Positions 22,008-34,574 of a stretch of 64,000 nt of DNA are shown here, in pieces. The position numbers were made by a program, and so were the translations under genes. The notes beneath the pieces were generated by a model, which saw nothing but the letters and a program-made list of their open reading frames with translations, was not told the DNA's origin and ran no database searches. Each line of letters starts with the position of its first letter. Within the stretch, counting starts at the first letter, position 1. Source of the stretch: Ampelocalamus luodianensis (Eukaryota > Streptophyta > Magnoliopsida > Poales > Poaceae); NCBI GenBank assembly GCA_036346255.1, contig CM070623.1, positions 29,704,875 through 29,768,874 of the forward strand, written 5' to 3'.

Positions 22008-22756
22008 TATCGATGTTTTAGAACGGATCTTACGTAAAGATTGTTTGATTCGGGGGGTCTCCACAATTGATCACGCAGACGAAAGAGACACGGGGATTTT
22101 TATACAGGTTCGGGCCTTCTCCAGTGAGAATAATAACCCTACTCCTGTGTATCTTGTATTGGGTATCTGGGTTACAATTAGCTGAGGGTCTTCCTAACTG
22201 TCTCCCCAAAAAGCCTCCCCTTTCTATCTCTAAAAGACACCTATTTATACTACGCAGTGGTGGCTGTTGTCATTCCAGGCTAATTAGTCGCTTATTATTG
22301 CGCAATAATGAGAGTAATTACCGAAATAGTAACCTCCCCATGTTGTCAAACGGTTATCAGTCAGAGATAGTGGAGCATTATCTATAGTTATATCAAGCAT
22401 AACTACGTATTTTGACTGCTTGGATTCTCACCATTAAATGGGCCTTCTGACGGGTGGACCCAGTTAGTCGTGAAGAATTCGTAGCAGACCTAGTCATAGC
22501 AGGGCTTACGACTAGGGGTAGTCGTAGGAAGACTTACGACTGGGTACTAGTCGTAGAAAGACTTACGTCCAGACGTAATCGTAGCAGGACTTACGATTAC
22601 ACTATAGTCGTAAAAATGCTTACGACTAGGGGGTAGTCGTAGAAGAACCTACGACTTCCTCACTTGTTCTTCCCTTATAACATTAAGGGATATGCCATGT
22701 GACGTCATATTTCATGATTATGGAATAATAAATGAGGATTATTTAGATCCTCGTCA
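22008..22756 (-). repeat. 5' LTR of the Tat element
   Basis: Pairs with 495-1243. Starts TATCGATGTTTTAG (decayed TGTCGG) and ends CCTCGTCA on the plus strand. It includes the palindromic minisatellite at about 22470-22666. Confidence 0.92.
22242..22249 (-). promoter_or_regulatory. TATA box of the Tat 5' LTR
   Basis: TATAAATA on the minus strand, at the equivalent place to 727-734 in the 3' LTR. It is the best candidate for the element's transcription start region. No initiator could be fixed. Confidence 0.55.
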
Positions 22757-22761
22757 GTGTC
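22757..22761. repeat. target-site duplication GTGTC (right)
   Basis: Partner of 490-494. Confidence 0.8.
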
Positions 22762-23312
22762 ATTTGTGAAAACCACTTGTTGAATTAATATTGTTTATTT
22801 GTTTTGATTTACATTTCAATCTATTATTTGTATTCAATTGCAAATGTTGCATTTCTGCAAAAGAACCACAGAAGTCATTTCCTTTGGAATAAGCCTGCAT
22901 CTATACATTGCATTCTATGGTATGTCTTGCGAGTATGGTTGTGTACTCATACTTGCTGAATCAAATCAATAGAAGTGGAGGAGTCATCACCTGCTTTTGA
23001 GGAGGAGTTCGTTGAAGGTGCTGATCGTTAGGGTCGTGATCCTAGTCGATTGCCTGTGGCGAATTGATGGGATTTCACTGGATTTTATTTTGTTTCACTG
23101 CTTATTTATTTACTGTTAGCCCTGCGAGACTTAATAAATGTAAACTCGACCATAAAGTCAAAACCATTATTTGATATGCAAATTAATCGTTTATGTTATT
23201 ATCGACTTGTGTGGATTGATATTCATCAATGTTGCCACTGTGTGCACTAGCTTGATACTGGACTAGTGCAGAATACATTGAGGGTCCAAAATTGCATTTT
23301 TGGGTCTCGACA
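22762..23312 (+). repeat. LTR fragment of an old gypsy element, right part
   Basis: Continues the LTR interrupted at 489. It carries the typical downstream LTR text of grass gypsy elements (a region around 22955 with CTTGCTGAATC, and near 23205 ATCGACTTGTGTGGATTGAT). It appears to end TCTCGACA at 23312. No coding sequence is seen. Confidence 0.5.
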
Positions 23313-24110
23313 GTAGCCCTGCGAACTCGGATGACAAAATTGTGGCACAGCGCATGAGGCAACAGCCCTTGAACAAGCAAGTAATAACACACTCAAAAAT
23401 ATCATCAAAATCACATTATCACAGTACCAACTCGTCACACTAATCGACCTCGCATGTTTACGCCAAACCGACCAAATTAACCCAAATCTACCAAACACAA
23501 TACTCAATATCCTAGTAGTAAAACAACTCTAACTTATTCATCCAAACTCCAAATTCAACCAAGCAAGACTTCATGGAATCCTAAAGAAACAACCTACATT
23601 TTCCTCATGATTATGAAACTCTGATTCTACTATTTTCTACCTCGTTTCTTTACCCGAAGACCATTCCAGATTCTGTTAGAACAGCTTGATTCACAATTTT
23701 ATATCTTTAAGTCTACAACTTGAACATATATGAATAACATGAGTTCTAGAAACTACACAAGATTTCCTACCCTCCGAGACACGAAGCCAAAGCATGAATT
23801 TTCCATTTTTCCCCTTCTCTTCTCTTCTCTTCCCTCTTCCTTCTTCCTCTCTTACGCTGGCCGAGCAAGGAGGCCGCAGGGGAGGTGCTACAGTAACCAC
23901 AATGGTGCTACAGTGCCAGGGTGTCTAAGGTTTGGTTCTCCCTCTTAAACCAGCTTCCCACTTGGGCCAAACACCATGGGCCGAAAGCTCACGACCCAGG
24001 TTCTCCAATAAAAGCAAAAACGCCCTTCTGAAACCTCCAATTCCTTCTCTAATTCAATTTAATTTCAATACTAATCACTTATTTGTTTTATATTTAAATA
24101 GGATATTACA
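23313..24110 (-). repeat. partial LTR, minus strand
   Basis: Read on the minus strand it starts TGTAATATCC at 24110. It passes through a segment with repeated CTGTAGCACC words that resembles the 5' part of the solo LTR at 24642 (about 24800-24850). A pyrimidine-rich tract lies at 23805-23860 on the plus strand. The other end is not clear and no duplication was found, so it is probably truncated. Confidence 0.5.
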
Positions 24111-24636
24111 GATGTGTCCCTCCCTTAGTAACAAGTGACATTGACTATTGTAGATGCTCTTAGTTCTAATCTGAAATATAAACATGTGCAAGCATGTATC
24201 TACTACATTATCCTTCAAGGTAGCTTGTGAAATTGTATATGCATGTGTTGGGACCATATTTCTGAATCTGAACCCTTTGTGTATTTCTACACTAGTCCCT
24301 GATCAGTAGCTAGTGCACACAGTGGATATATCGTTGATAACAAGTTTGAATCATGATTCAACATAAAAGTAATAACAAAGTGTCGGCCTTAAGGCCGCTT
24401 ATTACAATAAAGGTCACATGACCTCAAGTCTTACAATAGCGGAAATATCAAATACCGAGTGATGGCCCATCAAATTGCCCACCAGCATTCGACTGGGGAG
24501 CGTAGCCTAGTACTCCAAGTGTCCTTCATCAAAGCCACAAAGCGAAGTAGTCGTAATCCTCCTCTGTGTCATTAAAGGCTTCTGAGATTTAATTTGAGAG
24601 TTGCACGTGAGTACATAAAGTACTCCATAAGTATGG

Positions 24637-24641
24637 GGAAA
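24637..24641. repeat. target-site duplication GGAAA (left)
   Basis: Matches 27003-27007 exactly and bounds the solo LTR. Confidence 0.9.
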
Positions 24642-27002
24642 TGTAATACCCCATTCAATCTTAAGAATTATAATTGAATTTCAAACCATTTTATCGGGAT
24701 TTAAAATGGAATTTCAGAATTTCTGTAAAAGAGGGATTAAATCTTAGGCCAAAGGTCCATAGCCTTGGCCCATTAGGGGCAGCCTATAACCCTAGATGGA
24801 CTGTAGCACCCCTATGCTACAGTGCCGCTACTGCTACAGTAACTCCATAACTACAGTGCGCGCCCGCCTCCATTGTTGTTGTCCAAGAAGAAGGGTGGAG
24901 GGAGAAGAACCCTTCGGGTGCCGCCAGCCAAGGAGAAAAGAGGAGGAAGAGAGGAGAAGAAGAGGAGAGGAGCTCTTTGCGGGGGAATTCAGTGATCTCC
25001 TGTGGTTTTACAAGGGTAACAAACAATGTTTTTCGCTGTTTGTTTAGTAGAAGATGCGAATTCGATTAGGATTGTTGGATCGATCTGCTACTGCTATTAG
25101 TTCAATTCTGTCCAGATTGTTGCGCAGCCAATTTAGGATTCTTAGAGGCCGAATTGGAGATTTCCATATCCTAGATATTTATAGGTATTGTTCTTAGCTT
25201 TCGGTAGCCACCAAGAACACTAAATTCCGATTTACGATTCAAAAGTTATGATAGATTCTTTCCTTCTGTCTTGAAATCTGACGAGAATTATCAGTAAATA
25301 TGTTTATTAAAATATGATTTGGTTAGGATCAAATTCAGACTTGCTGCCCCAAACGATTTCTGTAGATAATTTTATCATCTTTCCAGATTGATAAAGAACA
25401 CTCTATTTGGATTTGTAGACCAAAAGATATGATCATTTCTTTATTGTTGTCTATTTCTGTTAGGCAGATTCTATAATAGAATTTCATCTAATTGTTAGCC
25501 TAATATTTTGGCCAATTTAGAGAATTCACCCAACTAATTTAATGTGGATATTTTTGTTATCTTTCCATAGGATCTGAGCTTACTCCGTTTCGAGTCTCAG
25601 ATCAAAAGTTATGGTGTCTTTAGTTCTGCTATCCCGTTTATCGTCCTGCTAGACTGTTGGTTTAATTGGGTAGATCGAGTTTGTGAACCTTGGGGTTAGG
25701 ATGCTGCGATTAAGCGTTTCGAGTGACGTCCTATTCACGTGGTTCCTTATTCAAGTAATTCAATTGTGTAGGAGGAGAGGGTTCGAGATTAGTGGCTTCG
25801 TCCTTGCCTCCTAATGCATCGTAGTTCGAAAGGCAAGTACAATTGATTTGTCTTGATTGCTATTTGTTCCACATGATTGACGAATGTGCAATGGGTATTT
25901 TCGGTATTTTTTGTTTCCCTTCACAATTGATATACCATGATTATTCGGCAATATATTTACGTTCGATATATTCATTTATTCCTTCTTTCATATACACCCA
26001 TGGGAGTGGATAGTGAAGTCCCATTATTTCAATATGGGTAAGTACCTTTGATTCTTAATGTTGGTGAATGTTGAGTGCTTATTGTTCATACTGTTATTTC
26101 TATGATCCATGAGTAGATTCAATGCTTCATGTTCTCTTCACGTTCGTTAATCCATGTTTAATGAGATGTTGTCTTTCATTATTCATAATTCATTCCATTC
26201 ATTCATTGTTCATGTTTCATCCACGGGAGTGGAATGTAAAGACTCATCAATTCCAGTATGGGCATGTAAGACCCACCATTCCAATGTGGGCAGATTTGGA
26301 TCCCTGTATGAAACGTTCTTCATACGGGCCTTAGATCCCCGTATTTTATTAAATGCGGGCCTAAGTGAACACCGACGGGTGTGTCACTGGCTATACCGGT
26401 ATAAGCAGAAGAGGAGTTCATGCACTTTATTCATTCATATGTTTGCTGTTATTCTAAATTCATATTCTATAATATGACTGAAATGTTCCTATTCGTTCAT
26501 TCTACATTCAAATTCTATTATGTGATGTTATGTTCTTACTCGTTCATTTTATTACGTTTTTATTCAGTATGGTTCATATTGTTCTGTTGTACTTGCTGAG
26601 TCGTGGACTCATTCTTGCCATGTTTACTTGTTTTAGATAAACATCGAAGATGGCATGCTTGGGAGGGAATAGTCACGATTCATTCATTCACTTCACACTA
26701 TTCACTTGTTAATTAGATGGATCTGTTATTGCCTTTCTTTTGATAATCTATGGAATGTAATAACTGGAGTATGATGGTTGATGTTATCCTTTCTTATGAT
26801 ATGATTATCTTAGACGATTCTTCATGATTAGGTAAATAGAGTCTGATATGTTGTTAAATTCTATTTCAATTCTTATGTTCATTCTATCGATTGTTGATTC
26901 TTATTGGTTATTAGTTGATAGATGAATGAAAGTATTTCGTGTTGTTGTTGTATGTTAGTCTTTTAGGTAATATCTTGGCTTCCGCATAGCTAGGGTGTTA
27001 CA
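24642..27002 (+). repeat. solo LTR (2361 bp)
   Basis: Begins TGTAATACCCC, ends GGGTGTTACA and is flanked by GGAAA on both sides. There is no internal region, primer site or polypurine tract, so it is the product of LTR-LTR recombination. Its layout (TGTAATAC start, GC-rich tract, CTTGCTGAGTC block near 26590, GTGTTACA end) parallels the nested element at 8315 but the sequence is clearly diverged. Confidence 0.92.
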
Positions 27003-27007
27003 GGAAA
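27003..27007. repeat. target-site duplication GGAAA (right)
   Basis: Partner of 24637-24641. Confidence 0.9.
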
Positions 27008-28954
27008 AATGCATATGCATAGCTTTAACAAATAGGGCTTATATGGTTCTTTTGGACAAAGCAATATTTTTTGTTTAAACATTTTACATAAAACACATTT
27101 GACAAACGCAGTTTCAATAAATCAATTAATTGATTCACTAGCGAAGGTTCTAACTACCAATCACTAGTACGAGGCTCCAGTCGCCAAGGTTTAAAGAGTA
27201 GGGCTCTAGCTACCCACCTGGATCTAGCTGCTAGCACAACAATCCGAAAGTTTCAACTACTCTCGGATTCCCAAAATAATTTTTTGAAAATAAAACTAAA
27301 ATCTACTATGTGAAAACACACCTTACCCGCCCTTGACCGTGGTCATGACTATTCAAATAGTTTTACACTCTACAGAGGTTGTACAACTTGACCCACACGA
27401 GATAATCAGCTTATAATGTCCATTTGACACACTTCTAAAAGTGTATGACTAAGTGATTATCACAAGACTTTTACAATGCTTTATCCTCACACTAGCCCAC
27501 CCGATGAGCTTAACCCAAAGTCATGGACGTCATTTACCATCGACCTAGAGCGCACCGTTGCGGGGCATAACCTGCCCGAACATGGATGTCAATTACCATC
27601 ACCCGGCACAAGCCCCGACAGACATGGAAGTCATTTACCATCATCTGCACGACCCAAAATATGGAAGTACATTGACTATATTCTGCACATCTCAAGATAT
27701 GGAAGTACGTTTACTATAATCAAGAGCACCTATCAACTACAGCCTGCGGGCTTAATGCTTGGACTCGGTAAATTATTCAGCCAGATCTTTCCCATTTAGG
27801 ATATATGGTTGTACGATATTGCTCGGTTTGAATAGACACAAGCGTCGGTCCTTAATATGACCTGGGCGAAACTTAACACATTATAAGTTCTCGTGCTCTA
27901 GCTGCACCCGCCTGAACGTACCATCCGCCCAAGTCTAAACAAATTTTTACCATTTTATTTTATTTTATAAATCAACGACAATACCTATTACCATACATTT
28001 CTAAAAAAGATTTGCATAAAAGGTAATAATAGTTTTCTCCCAATGGGTGATCATGACCAGTAACGCATGTCTAAGCAATTCTACCTTTTTAACTATTCCA
28101 GCAATATTGTGATCAATATCATGAATTTGCTATGCTAGGGTGACAAAGGTTCAAGGATATCAACATCAAATGAAAATATTAACAAAGTTAAGATTAACAA
28201 CACCTTAGGATTTAAACTTATCATTTTATGTAAATAGCAATGCATATAAATTTGGAAACAACAGATTTTGGAAAACATAGGTACAATATGGTCAAAGGAG
28301 ACTTCCCTTCGCCAAAGGTTGAGGTCACTGTGTCCGGTTGGTCCAAATTGACTTCGGCGACGTCGGACTCTATACACATGAAACGAAGCAAAATAAATAA
28401 TAAAAAATCAAATAAAATCCAAAAATTATAAAATTAGTATTGAATTTAGATTAATTTAGGAACAAGAATCGACAGAATCGGAATTCGTATAAAGGAGAAT
28501 GAACATGCAGAAGATTTTTGGAAATGGAAATTGCTAAAAATGAGAAAGAGGGGAATATTCCTTTTTGATTTTATAATAGAAAATCAGAGAATATGACATG
28601 TAGGGTCCACTATCATTGAGTGAGAGAGAGAGGGAGAGAGAAGGAGAATTAAACATGGGAGGAGAAACAGAGCATGCTGCAGACAGCACGGGTGCATGGC
28701 GACGCCAGCGAGCGGCGAGCGATGGTGTGGGGGTGGGCGGTGACCCAAAAAATAGAACCCTGGCGAGGTAACGGTCCCAAGGGTGGCGGCAGCGGCGCCG
28801 GTGGAGCACTGAGGCGACAACAGCGACGCACGATCGTGCGGTGGAGACGGCCAAGGCGGTGTGAGCACCAGCTTGGCGGCGGCAAGGGGAAGCGGCCGGG
28901 CCACTCGGGGAGGCTCGGGGGTGGCCGAGGTGGCGCAGGAACAGTGGCCACCTT

Positions 28955-29670
28955 CAAATGTTGCTTTGAGACTGAGGTCCCACTACTAGTATATGACTTT
29001 ATCCCCAATGGTTGATTATTTAGAATTCTTCACGCTGATATGAGTAGCACCACTTTTTTGTCTTTGGATGACTACTTGAGAATTGCTGGAGAGGCCGCAG
29101 GAGCACTTTATTATCTTCACTCAACAACTTCGGTGTCTGATCTTTCATCGTGATGTGGTCTTCTACCATTCTCTTGGATGGGAATTACATAGCGAAAGTA
29201 TAAGATTTTGGTAAGCTTGGTTCATATTGATCAAACCCATGTTGTGACAAATGTACAAGGTACATTTGGATACTTGAACCCGGAGTGATGTTTATAGTTT
29301 TGGTATAGTACTTGTAGAGTTGCTTCTTAGGAAGGAGCCTATTTTTACTCGTGAGTCTGGGTTAAAGCAAAAACTTATCTTACTACTTCCTTTCGGAGAT
29401 GAGGGAGAAACCGTTAGCAGAAATAGTAGCTGCTCAAGTTCTTGAGGAAGCTACGGAGGAAGAGATTAATGATGTCACCAGTCTTGCAGAGATTTGCTTG
29501 CGGCTCCAAGGCGAAGAGATTACTATGAAACAAGTGGAGAGGACATTGCAGTCTGTTGTGATAAAAATGGTTGAAATCATGTCAAGTTGCTCCAAGAAAT
29601 GAAGACATGCAACCTTTGCTAACTAGACAAAACATGCAACCTTTGCTAACTAGACAAAACCAAGCCACCT
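28955..29670 (+). pseudogene. wall-associated kinase domain fragment
   Basis: Inverted partner of the WAK kinase exon at 32263-33503. Shared landmarks are ETEVPLLVYDFIPNG (at about 28965-29010), AAGALYYLHS, the decayed HRD-loop region, TNVQGTFGYL, and near the end IVAAQVLEEATEEEIN and TMKQVE. It lacks the ATP-binding lobe. It has in-frame stops just after IPNG and in the activation segment, and a deletion between YL and the SFGVVLVELL-like strand. A 27-bp direct repeat (ACATGCAACCTTTGCTAACT onward) lies at 29604-29660. It begins where the adjacent LTR ends, so part of a duplicated WAK copy was probably replaced or cut by that LTR. Confidence 0.85.
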
Positions 29671-32262
29671 CGCAGTCGTTGACTGCTGCAGTTGATACGA
29701 TGCACAGAGCTAATTTAGCCTCTCAAATCAACCAAAATTGGTACATCTTGGAGAAGAGTGTCATCAGCGACTTTACCACGCTAGATAACCGGGCTCCCAA
29801 TATTATGTTCGGCCCTCCCTCTTTTTCCCTTGTCAAGTGCTATGAAATTATTCTCCTTTGATGGAGTGTGATATTTATGTAATGCACTTATTTCAATGAT
29901 GGTTGTTGGTAGTATTGAGAGTGGCGTGTTCGAATCTTCTTTACATATTAATCAAATTTGAACACGCTATCGTTGTGCTGTCTTAGTTTCTACCGCACGA
30001 ATGGGCAGGATGATTTCCGTTTGTCCAGGAGCAAGGGAAGCAGAAAACACCACTCTACTATGTGCACAACATGTCAGATTATTATTAGCTGAGTCACTTC
30101 TATGAAGTAAAAGGGTCCAAATAAACAATTTCACAAAATGAAAATTCTTTGTTTTGTAAAACAATTGCGTAGTATATAGTGGATAGACTTCAAGTCTTCA
30201 AGAAGAAATGAACAAAACAGATGCCATCCGAAATGTAATCGAGAGATCCTCAATTGCATATCATCAAGTACAACGGTTTGCCAATCAGTTTATTGTTTGA
30301 AGGTATCAAATACATCTGGGGCCATCGCAAAAAAGGGCAAACATTTTAGGTCAGCGGTTTGTATATTTGGCATGGGTGTTTTTTGGATTTTGCATATCTG
30401 CCGCTCATGAGTGCTAATTTGAACCACATGCCGCCAGAAAGGGGCCGGCAGAGATGTGTTTTATGCCACCCCGTGTTGTGAACAATGGTCAATTATGAGT
30501 GATCACTAGCAAATGGTTATTTTGCTCTGGTAAAGTTGTGGGTCTACGACTTCATCTACCAAGGTTGAAATCATGGTTCCCACATTTACGCATACGTAAG
30601 TACGATTTAGTAAAAATTTTGTGAGGTCACGTATTTAACCCTAGCCTCCTCCGTCTGTGTACATCGTCGCTTGTGCCAGTCGGCCATGGGTGATGGGATG
30701 GGACATGGGACCACATCGAACGCATGCAGTCGGCACAGCCGCGCGCTTGTGAGGATCACGAGGCACCGGCGTTGCCTCGTATATCCCGGGTGCTGCGTCG
30801 TCACGCCGGCCCAGCCATAGCCACCTTGTTGCATCGCCCATCTGGGTCGCCTGGACCGCTGCGCAGAAGGCTCGTAATCCAACATCGATGGCCAACTTTT
30901 TACTGATCGACTGGTGGTTATCACCTTGGGGCCAACTTGTTATTATATGTTGGGAGATTTTACTCTTACCAAGCTAGCTGGGATTAATCCCATCTCACGT
31001 AAATGGGCTCGTTTCTCAACTTGGATTGGGTTGTCACAAGGGTCCGCAGATCTTATTTTCCCCCTTAATGTAAAGCCCTCGTGCTCTGTTGGAGGCGTGT
31101 AGGTGTCGCTTCTTTCCTCGGTTGGCTTCTTCAAGTATGCTGTGTTTGGCTTGTTGCTTCTTTGGCTTGTTGCTGTTTGTGGTCGAAATTGCAGATTTGC
31201 TTCTTGCCTGAAGATGATTGGTTACTTCCACCATCATCCATGGGTGTGATACGAGCAGAGGCGTACGGCTTCCTGTTAGAAGACAAAGCCTCTCAGGCTC
31301 CAGTCGCCGTGATACCAAACCGGACTCCAATCCAATCGAGGCGTTGCTGCCCGATTCCTGTAGAGAGGCGCATTGCCGATTCCAACTCGTGTACGTTAGC
31401 ACTTGTATTGCTTACCGTGTTAGACAACACATGTACATGTATGACTACATATTCTGATCAATGCGAACATGCAAGGCGAGCGATTCCGCAGCCTTCTTAA
31501 ACTTAGTAGTTGACTATGTAATTTGTTTCTCTACTATTTGTTTCACCTACTGAGTAGTTGACCCCACATGGCACCTTATTATCATATATGGAGTCCTCAT
31601 TACTGATTAACTAGTCCTCGTATGTGTAACATTGCAAACAATGTGTGCCTTTTCGTCTTTTAGAAGCATTTTTTACCCCCGGGAATAACTAGTCTTAGTA
31701 CTCACAGATTTAGCTATATGTACTCCCAGAATTAAAGATACATCATGTATATTTCTGTAATAAGTTAATATTCTTGCTGTTTGATGTGTGCAAGCTGCCA
31801 TGTATGGTGGATTGTGAGAACTAGTAATGTAAGATTTTGCTGGAACCCACAGATAGCAGTTGTTGTGGGCAAAACCGTAGAAGTAATGTTATAGTGACCG
31901 TTCGGTTGCTAATAGGCAGCATTTTCCAACCAGATAGCACCTAGATACATACGTAATATATATCGCGCCAAAACTTTTGTAATATGTATCGTAAAAGTAT
32001 ATGCACGTTATGAATCGCATGAATCCCAGTACAATAAAATACCAGAATAAGTATATTGTACTCTGTAAGAAAGATAAAAGCAAACCACCTTGCTTGGGGA
32101 TACTAAGATGGAAGAACACATGGAGAAGCTGGTACACACATTTAAAGCCTTTCTAGCACACAGTATGTTCATAGGAATTTCCTAGGAAAAAGAGCTATCC
32201 ACACTCATTGGAAGCCTCTTTTCCTCCAAACTTCATGTGAAGCTCACATTACAAATTTGCCC
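29671..32262. other. intergenic, no supported gene
   Basis: No recognisable protein, RNA gene or bounded repeat is seen. Short ORFs (for example 30607-30924 and 31081-31500) look like chance openings in a GC-rich patch. The last 120 bases before 32263 should hold the WAK 3' UTR. Confidence 0.6.
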
Positions 32263-33503
32263 TTACCGTGGTAGCCCAATAGATGATCCGAACGACGCGC
32301 ATTTTTGTATGTTTTGAGACTCAGAATTAGCACTGCCGCTCAGGTTAATAATAGCCAACGACTCGCATCCAGCATCAGATCTTGTACATAGTAATGCTTG
32401 CATCTCTTCGTCATTATCTGGAGCAGCATGGCATGAGTTTGACCTTTTTGTTCGCAAGAATTGCAAAGTCATCTCAACTTGCTTCATAGTAGGTCTCTCT
32501 TCACTTCGGAGCCTCAAGCACATCTCAGCAAGAGAGGCAACACAGTTAATCTCTTCCTCGGTTGCTTCTTCACGAACTTGAGCAGCAACTATCTCTTTGA
32601 TTGGCCTCACCTTGAGCTCCCAAAGAAAATAATTGGACAAGTTCTGCTTTGAGCCTGATACCCTTGTAAAAATAGGCTCCCTTCTCAGAAGTAGCTCCAC
32701 TAGTACCACACCAAAGCTATATACATCACTCTTCTCATTTAGCTGTCCGGTATGGTAATACTCTGGATCTAAGTACCCAAATGTGCCTTGTACATTTGTA
32801 ACAACATGAGTTTGATCAATAGGAACCAATCTTGAAGCCCCAAAATCTGATACTTTAGCGGTGTAATTTGCATCTATAAGTATATTAGAGGACTTCACAT
32901 CGCGATGGAATACTGATACTGAAGCTGCCGAGTGGAGATAATAGAGAGCTCCTGCAGCTTCCACAGCAATTCTTAGACAGTCATCCCATGACAAAGAGGA
33001 ACCACTGCTTGAACCAGAATGTAGAATTCCAAATAATGAACCATTGGGAATGAAGTCATACACCAATAGTGGGACCTCGGTTTCAAGACAACACCCAAAA
33101 AGTTTTACTATATTTCGGTGATTTATTTGAGAGAGAATTGCTACCTCATTAATGAATTCCCTGATCTCGCCTTCCTCAATGTTTTTAGACCTTTTTATCG
33201 CCACCACACGTTGGTCAGATAAGATGCCTTTGTACACCATGCCATGCCCTCCACGACCAAGGATACGTGTAGGATCAAAGTTATTTGTTGCCTTTTCTAG
33301 CTCATCCAAAGAGAAAATCTTTGTCTTGTCACTTGCATTTTCATCCGAGGATATTATTTGTTCTAGGAGAAGGCCTTGGTTCTTTCGAAAATGCTTTCTT
33401 CGTAGTTGCTTTTGAATGCCTCTTTTCCATCTACCAACAAGACACGTTGTACTTAAGCTGAGAAGTAGAACGGCGAAGCCACTGCTAAGCCCAATGACAA
33501 TAC
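32263..33503 (-). CDS. WAK exon 4: transmembrane segment and kinase domain
   Basis: 413 codons including the stop. The transmembrane helix is GIVIGLSSGFAVLLLSLSTT, followed by a basic stop-transfer stretch (GRWKRGIQKQLRRKHFRK). The kinase is complete: glycine loop GRGGHGMVYKG, catalytic Lys in VVAIKRSK, HRDVKSSNIL (an RD-type kinase), DFGASR, GTFGYLDPEYY and SDVYSFGVVLVELL. The C-terminal tail ends SIGLPR. The splice acceptor is CTGCAG at 33509-33504. No damage is visible in this exon. Confidence 0.93.
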
Positions 33504-33586
33504 CTGCAGTGACCAAGCTCTTAAAGTGTTGTGCCGCTTTGTATTGTTTTTGTTCATTGTGAAATTATCTGGCGCATATGACTCAC

Positions 33587-33736
33587 CTGATAGAGAATTT
33601 TGCTTTTTTGTCAAGGTGCACTGCATTGTTGTAGTATCATATTGTGTTTTATCAGGGCACTTGGAGCAATGGTATGACCCCATAGTATTTTGGCATACTC
33701 CTTTGCAAATGCCTGGTGTGTTGCACTCATTAATAT
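33587..33736 (-). CDS. WAK exon 3: calcium-binding EGF module
   Basis: 150 bases bounded by GCAG at 33740-33737 and the donor GTGAGT starting at 33586. The split Asp codon joins to INECNTPGICKGVCQNTMGS, then YHCSKCPDKT. This is the EGF-Ca pattern placed between the galacturonan-binding part and the membrane in WAKs. Confidence 0.9.
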
Positions 33737-34565
33737 CTGCAACATCTTAGTAAGATGAGACAAAATTCACAAAAGGAAAATGGTAGTATCTATTCTATGT
33801 CAGTCCCTAGTTTGTATAGAACTTTCAAATAATACAATAATCTGTTTTTGCTATTATTATGTACATAGACCCCGGGATTCTCTATAAACCCTTATAGACC
33901 CCGCGAATCTTGTATCGGCTTCGTCAAACCCGAACCTATTTCTAAAAGAAAAAAAGTGGTATACCACGAACCCAAACCCTGTACCGCGACTTAGATGGAC
34001 CACGTTTCTAGTAACTTATGTGAGAATAGAGACTACATGCTTGCTTTGGTGACATTGAAATTGCTATCCTAATTGGAAAATGGCTATAAATTCCCATGTT
34101 AACTGGAGTGGAGGAAAAAAATTCTTCACCCTGGTGAACTTAGAACAAAACTCTGGAGAGACTCCAAGATCCCTAGGGTGGTCTCAAAAAGCTTGGTAGC
34201 ATTTATGTTTGTTGCAGGCGAAAGACAATCATCGAGAAAAAAAAAATCAATCCAATTTCAGTCACCAGTCTTATTACTTGCTCAACTCATCCTTAAGTGA
34301 AAACGGAGCTCGGGGTCTCCAAAGAGTCGGTGCTTGAAGTCTTATAAATTGACTTGAGTAACTCCTTTGCATTGTAAGCTTGTAAGCTTCAGTTATGAAT
34401 CAATGTAGTTGAGAGTTTGTGATATTACTACTCTGTTTCTGTTACTATTACTCTGTCCCATTGCTTCTGTGTGTGAAAAAAAATCCCTTACACAGGCATG
34501 ACGTTCGAGTTGGATGGTTCAAAAGAACATTTGGACACTTGAAATCTCAGAAATTTGCCAGATCA
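33737..34565. other. WAK intron 2, part next to exon 3
   Basis: No gene is seen. It contains a run of A near 34240 and repeated AAGCTTGTAAGCTT near 34375-34390. The segment from about 34080 to 34500 has the feel of a decayed Copia LTR, but I could not find ends. Confidence 0.4.
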
Positions 34566-34574
34566 AATATAAAT
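34566..34574. repeat. 9-bp target-site duplication AATATAAAT (left)
   Basis: Matches AATATAATT at 36016-36024 at 8 of 9 positions. A 9-bp duplication is characteristic of Mutator-like elements. Confidence 0.8.

Larger units (their letters stand above)
495..22756 (-). mobile_element. Tat-lineage Ty3/gypsy LTR retrotransposon, split by a nested element
   Basis: Two 749-bp LTRs flank the element and a 5-bp TSD surrounds it. Reading on the minus strand from right to left the order is LTR, primer-binding site, gag, protease, RT, RNase H, a second RNase H-like domain, integrase, a long non-coding spacer, an antisense gene, a polypurine tract and the LTR. The extra archaeal-type RNase H, the gag zinc knuckle of the form Cx2Hx4Hx4C and an additional ORF between integrase and 3' LTR are hallmarks of the Tat (Retand/RIRE2-like) lineage. 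By eye the LTRs differ at about 25 positions (about 3.4%), 22 of them transitions. At the commonly used grass rate of 1.3e-8 per site per year this suggests somewhat over one million years (inference). Coding regions are broken and catalytic residues are lost, so the copy is dead. About 13.1 kb remains once the nested 9.2 kb insertion is removed. Confidence 0.9.
24246..28950 (-). repeat. Tekay-type LTR on the minus strand, interrupted by a solo LTR
   Basis: After removal of 24642-27007 the two halves form one LTR of about 2.3 kb. Its left end (TGTTGGGACC) aligns with the inner end of the Tekay 5' LTR at 47174. The stretch 27361-27400 carries the conserved GTACAACCTC / GTGTGGGT motif on the minus strand. 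The right end is set only by the start of kinase-like sequence near 28955. No internal domain or TSD was found, so it may itself be a solo LTR or a truncated copy. Confidence 0.55.

Noticed and set aside
34080..34500. Decayed Copia solo LTR in WAK intron 2
   Set aside because: The sequence has a Copia-LTR-like feel but no clear TG/CA ends or duplication were found.
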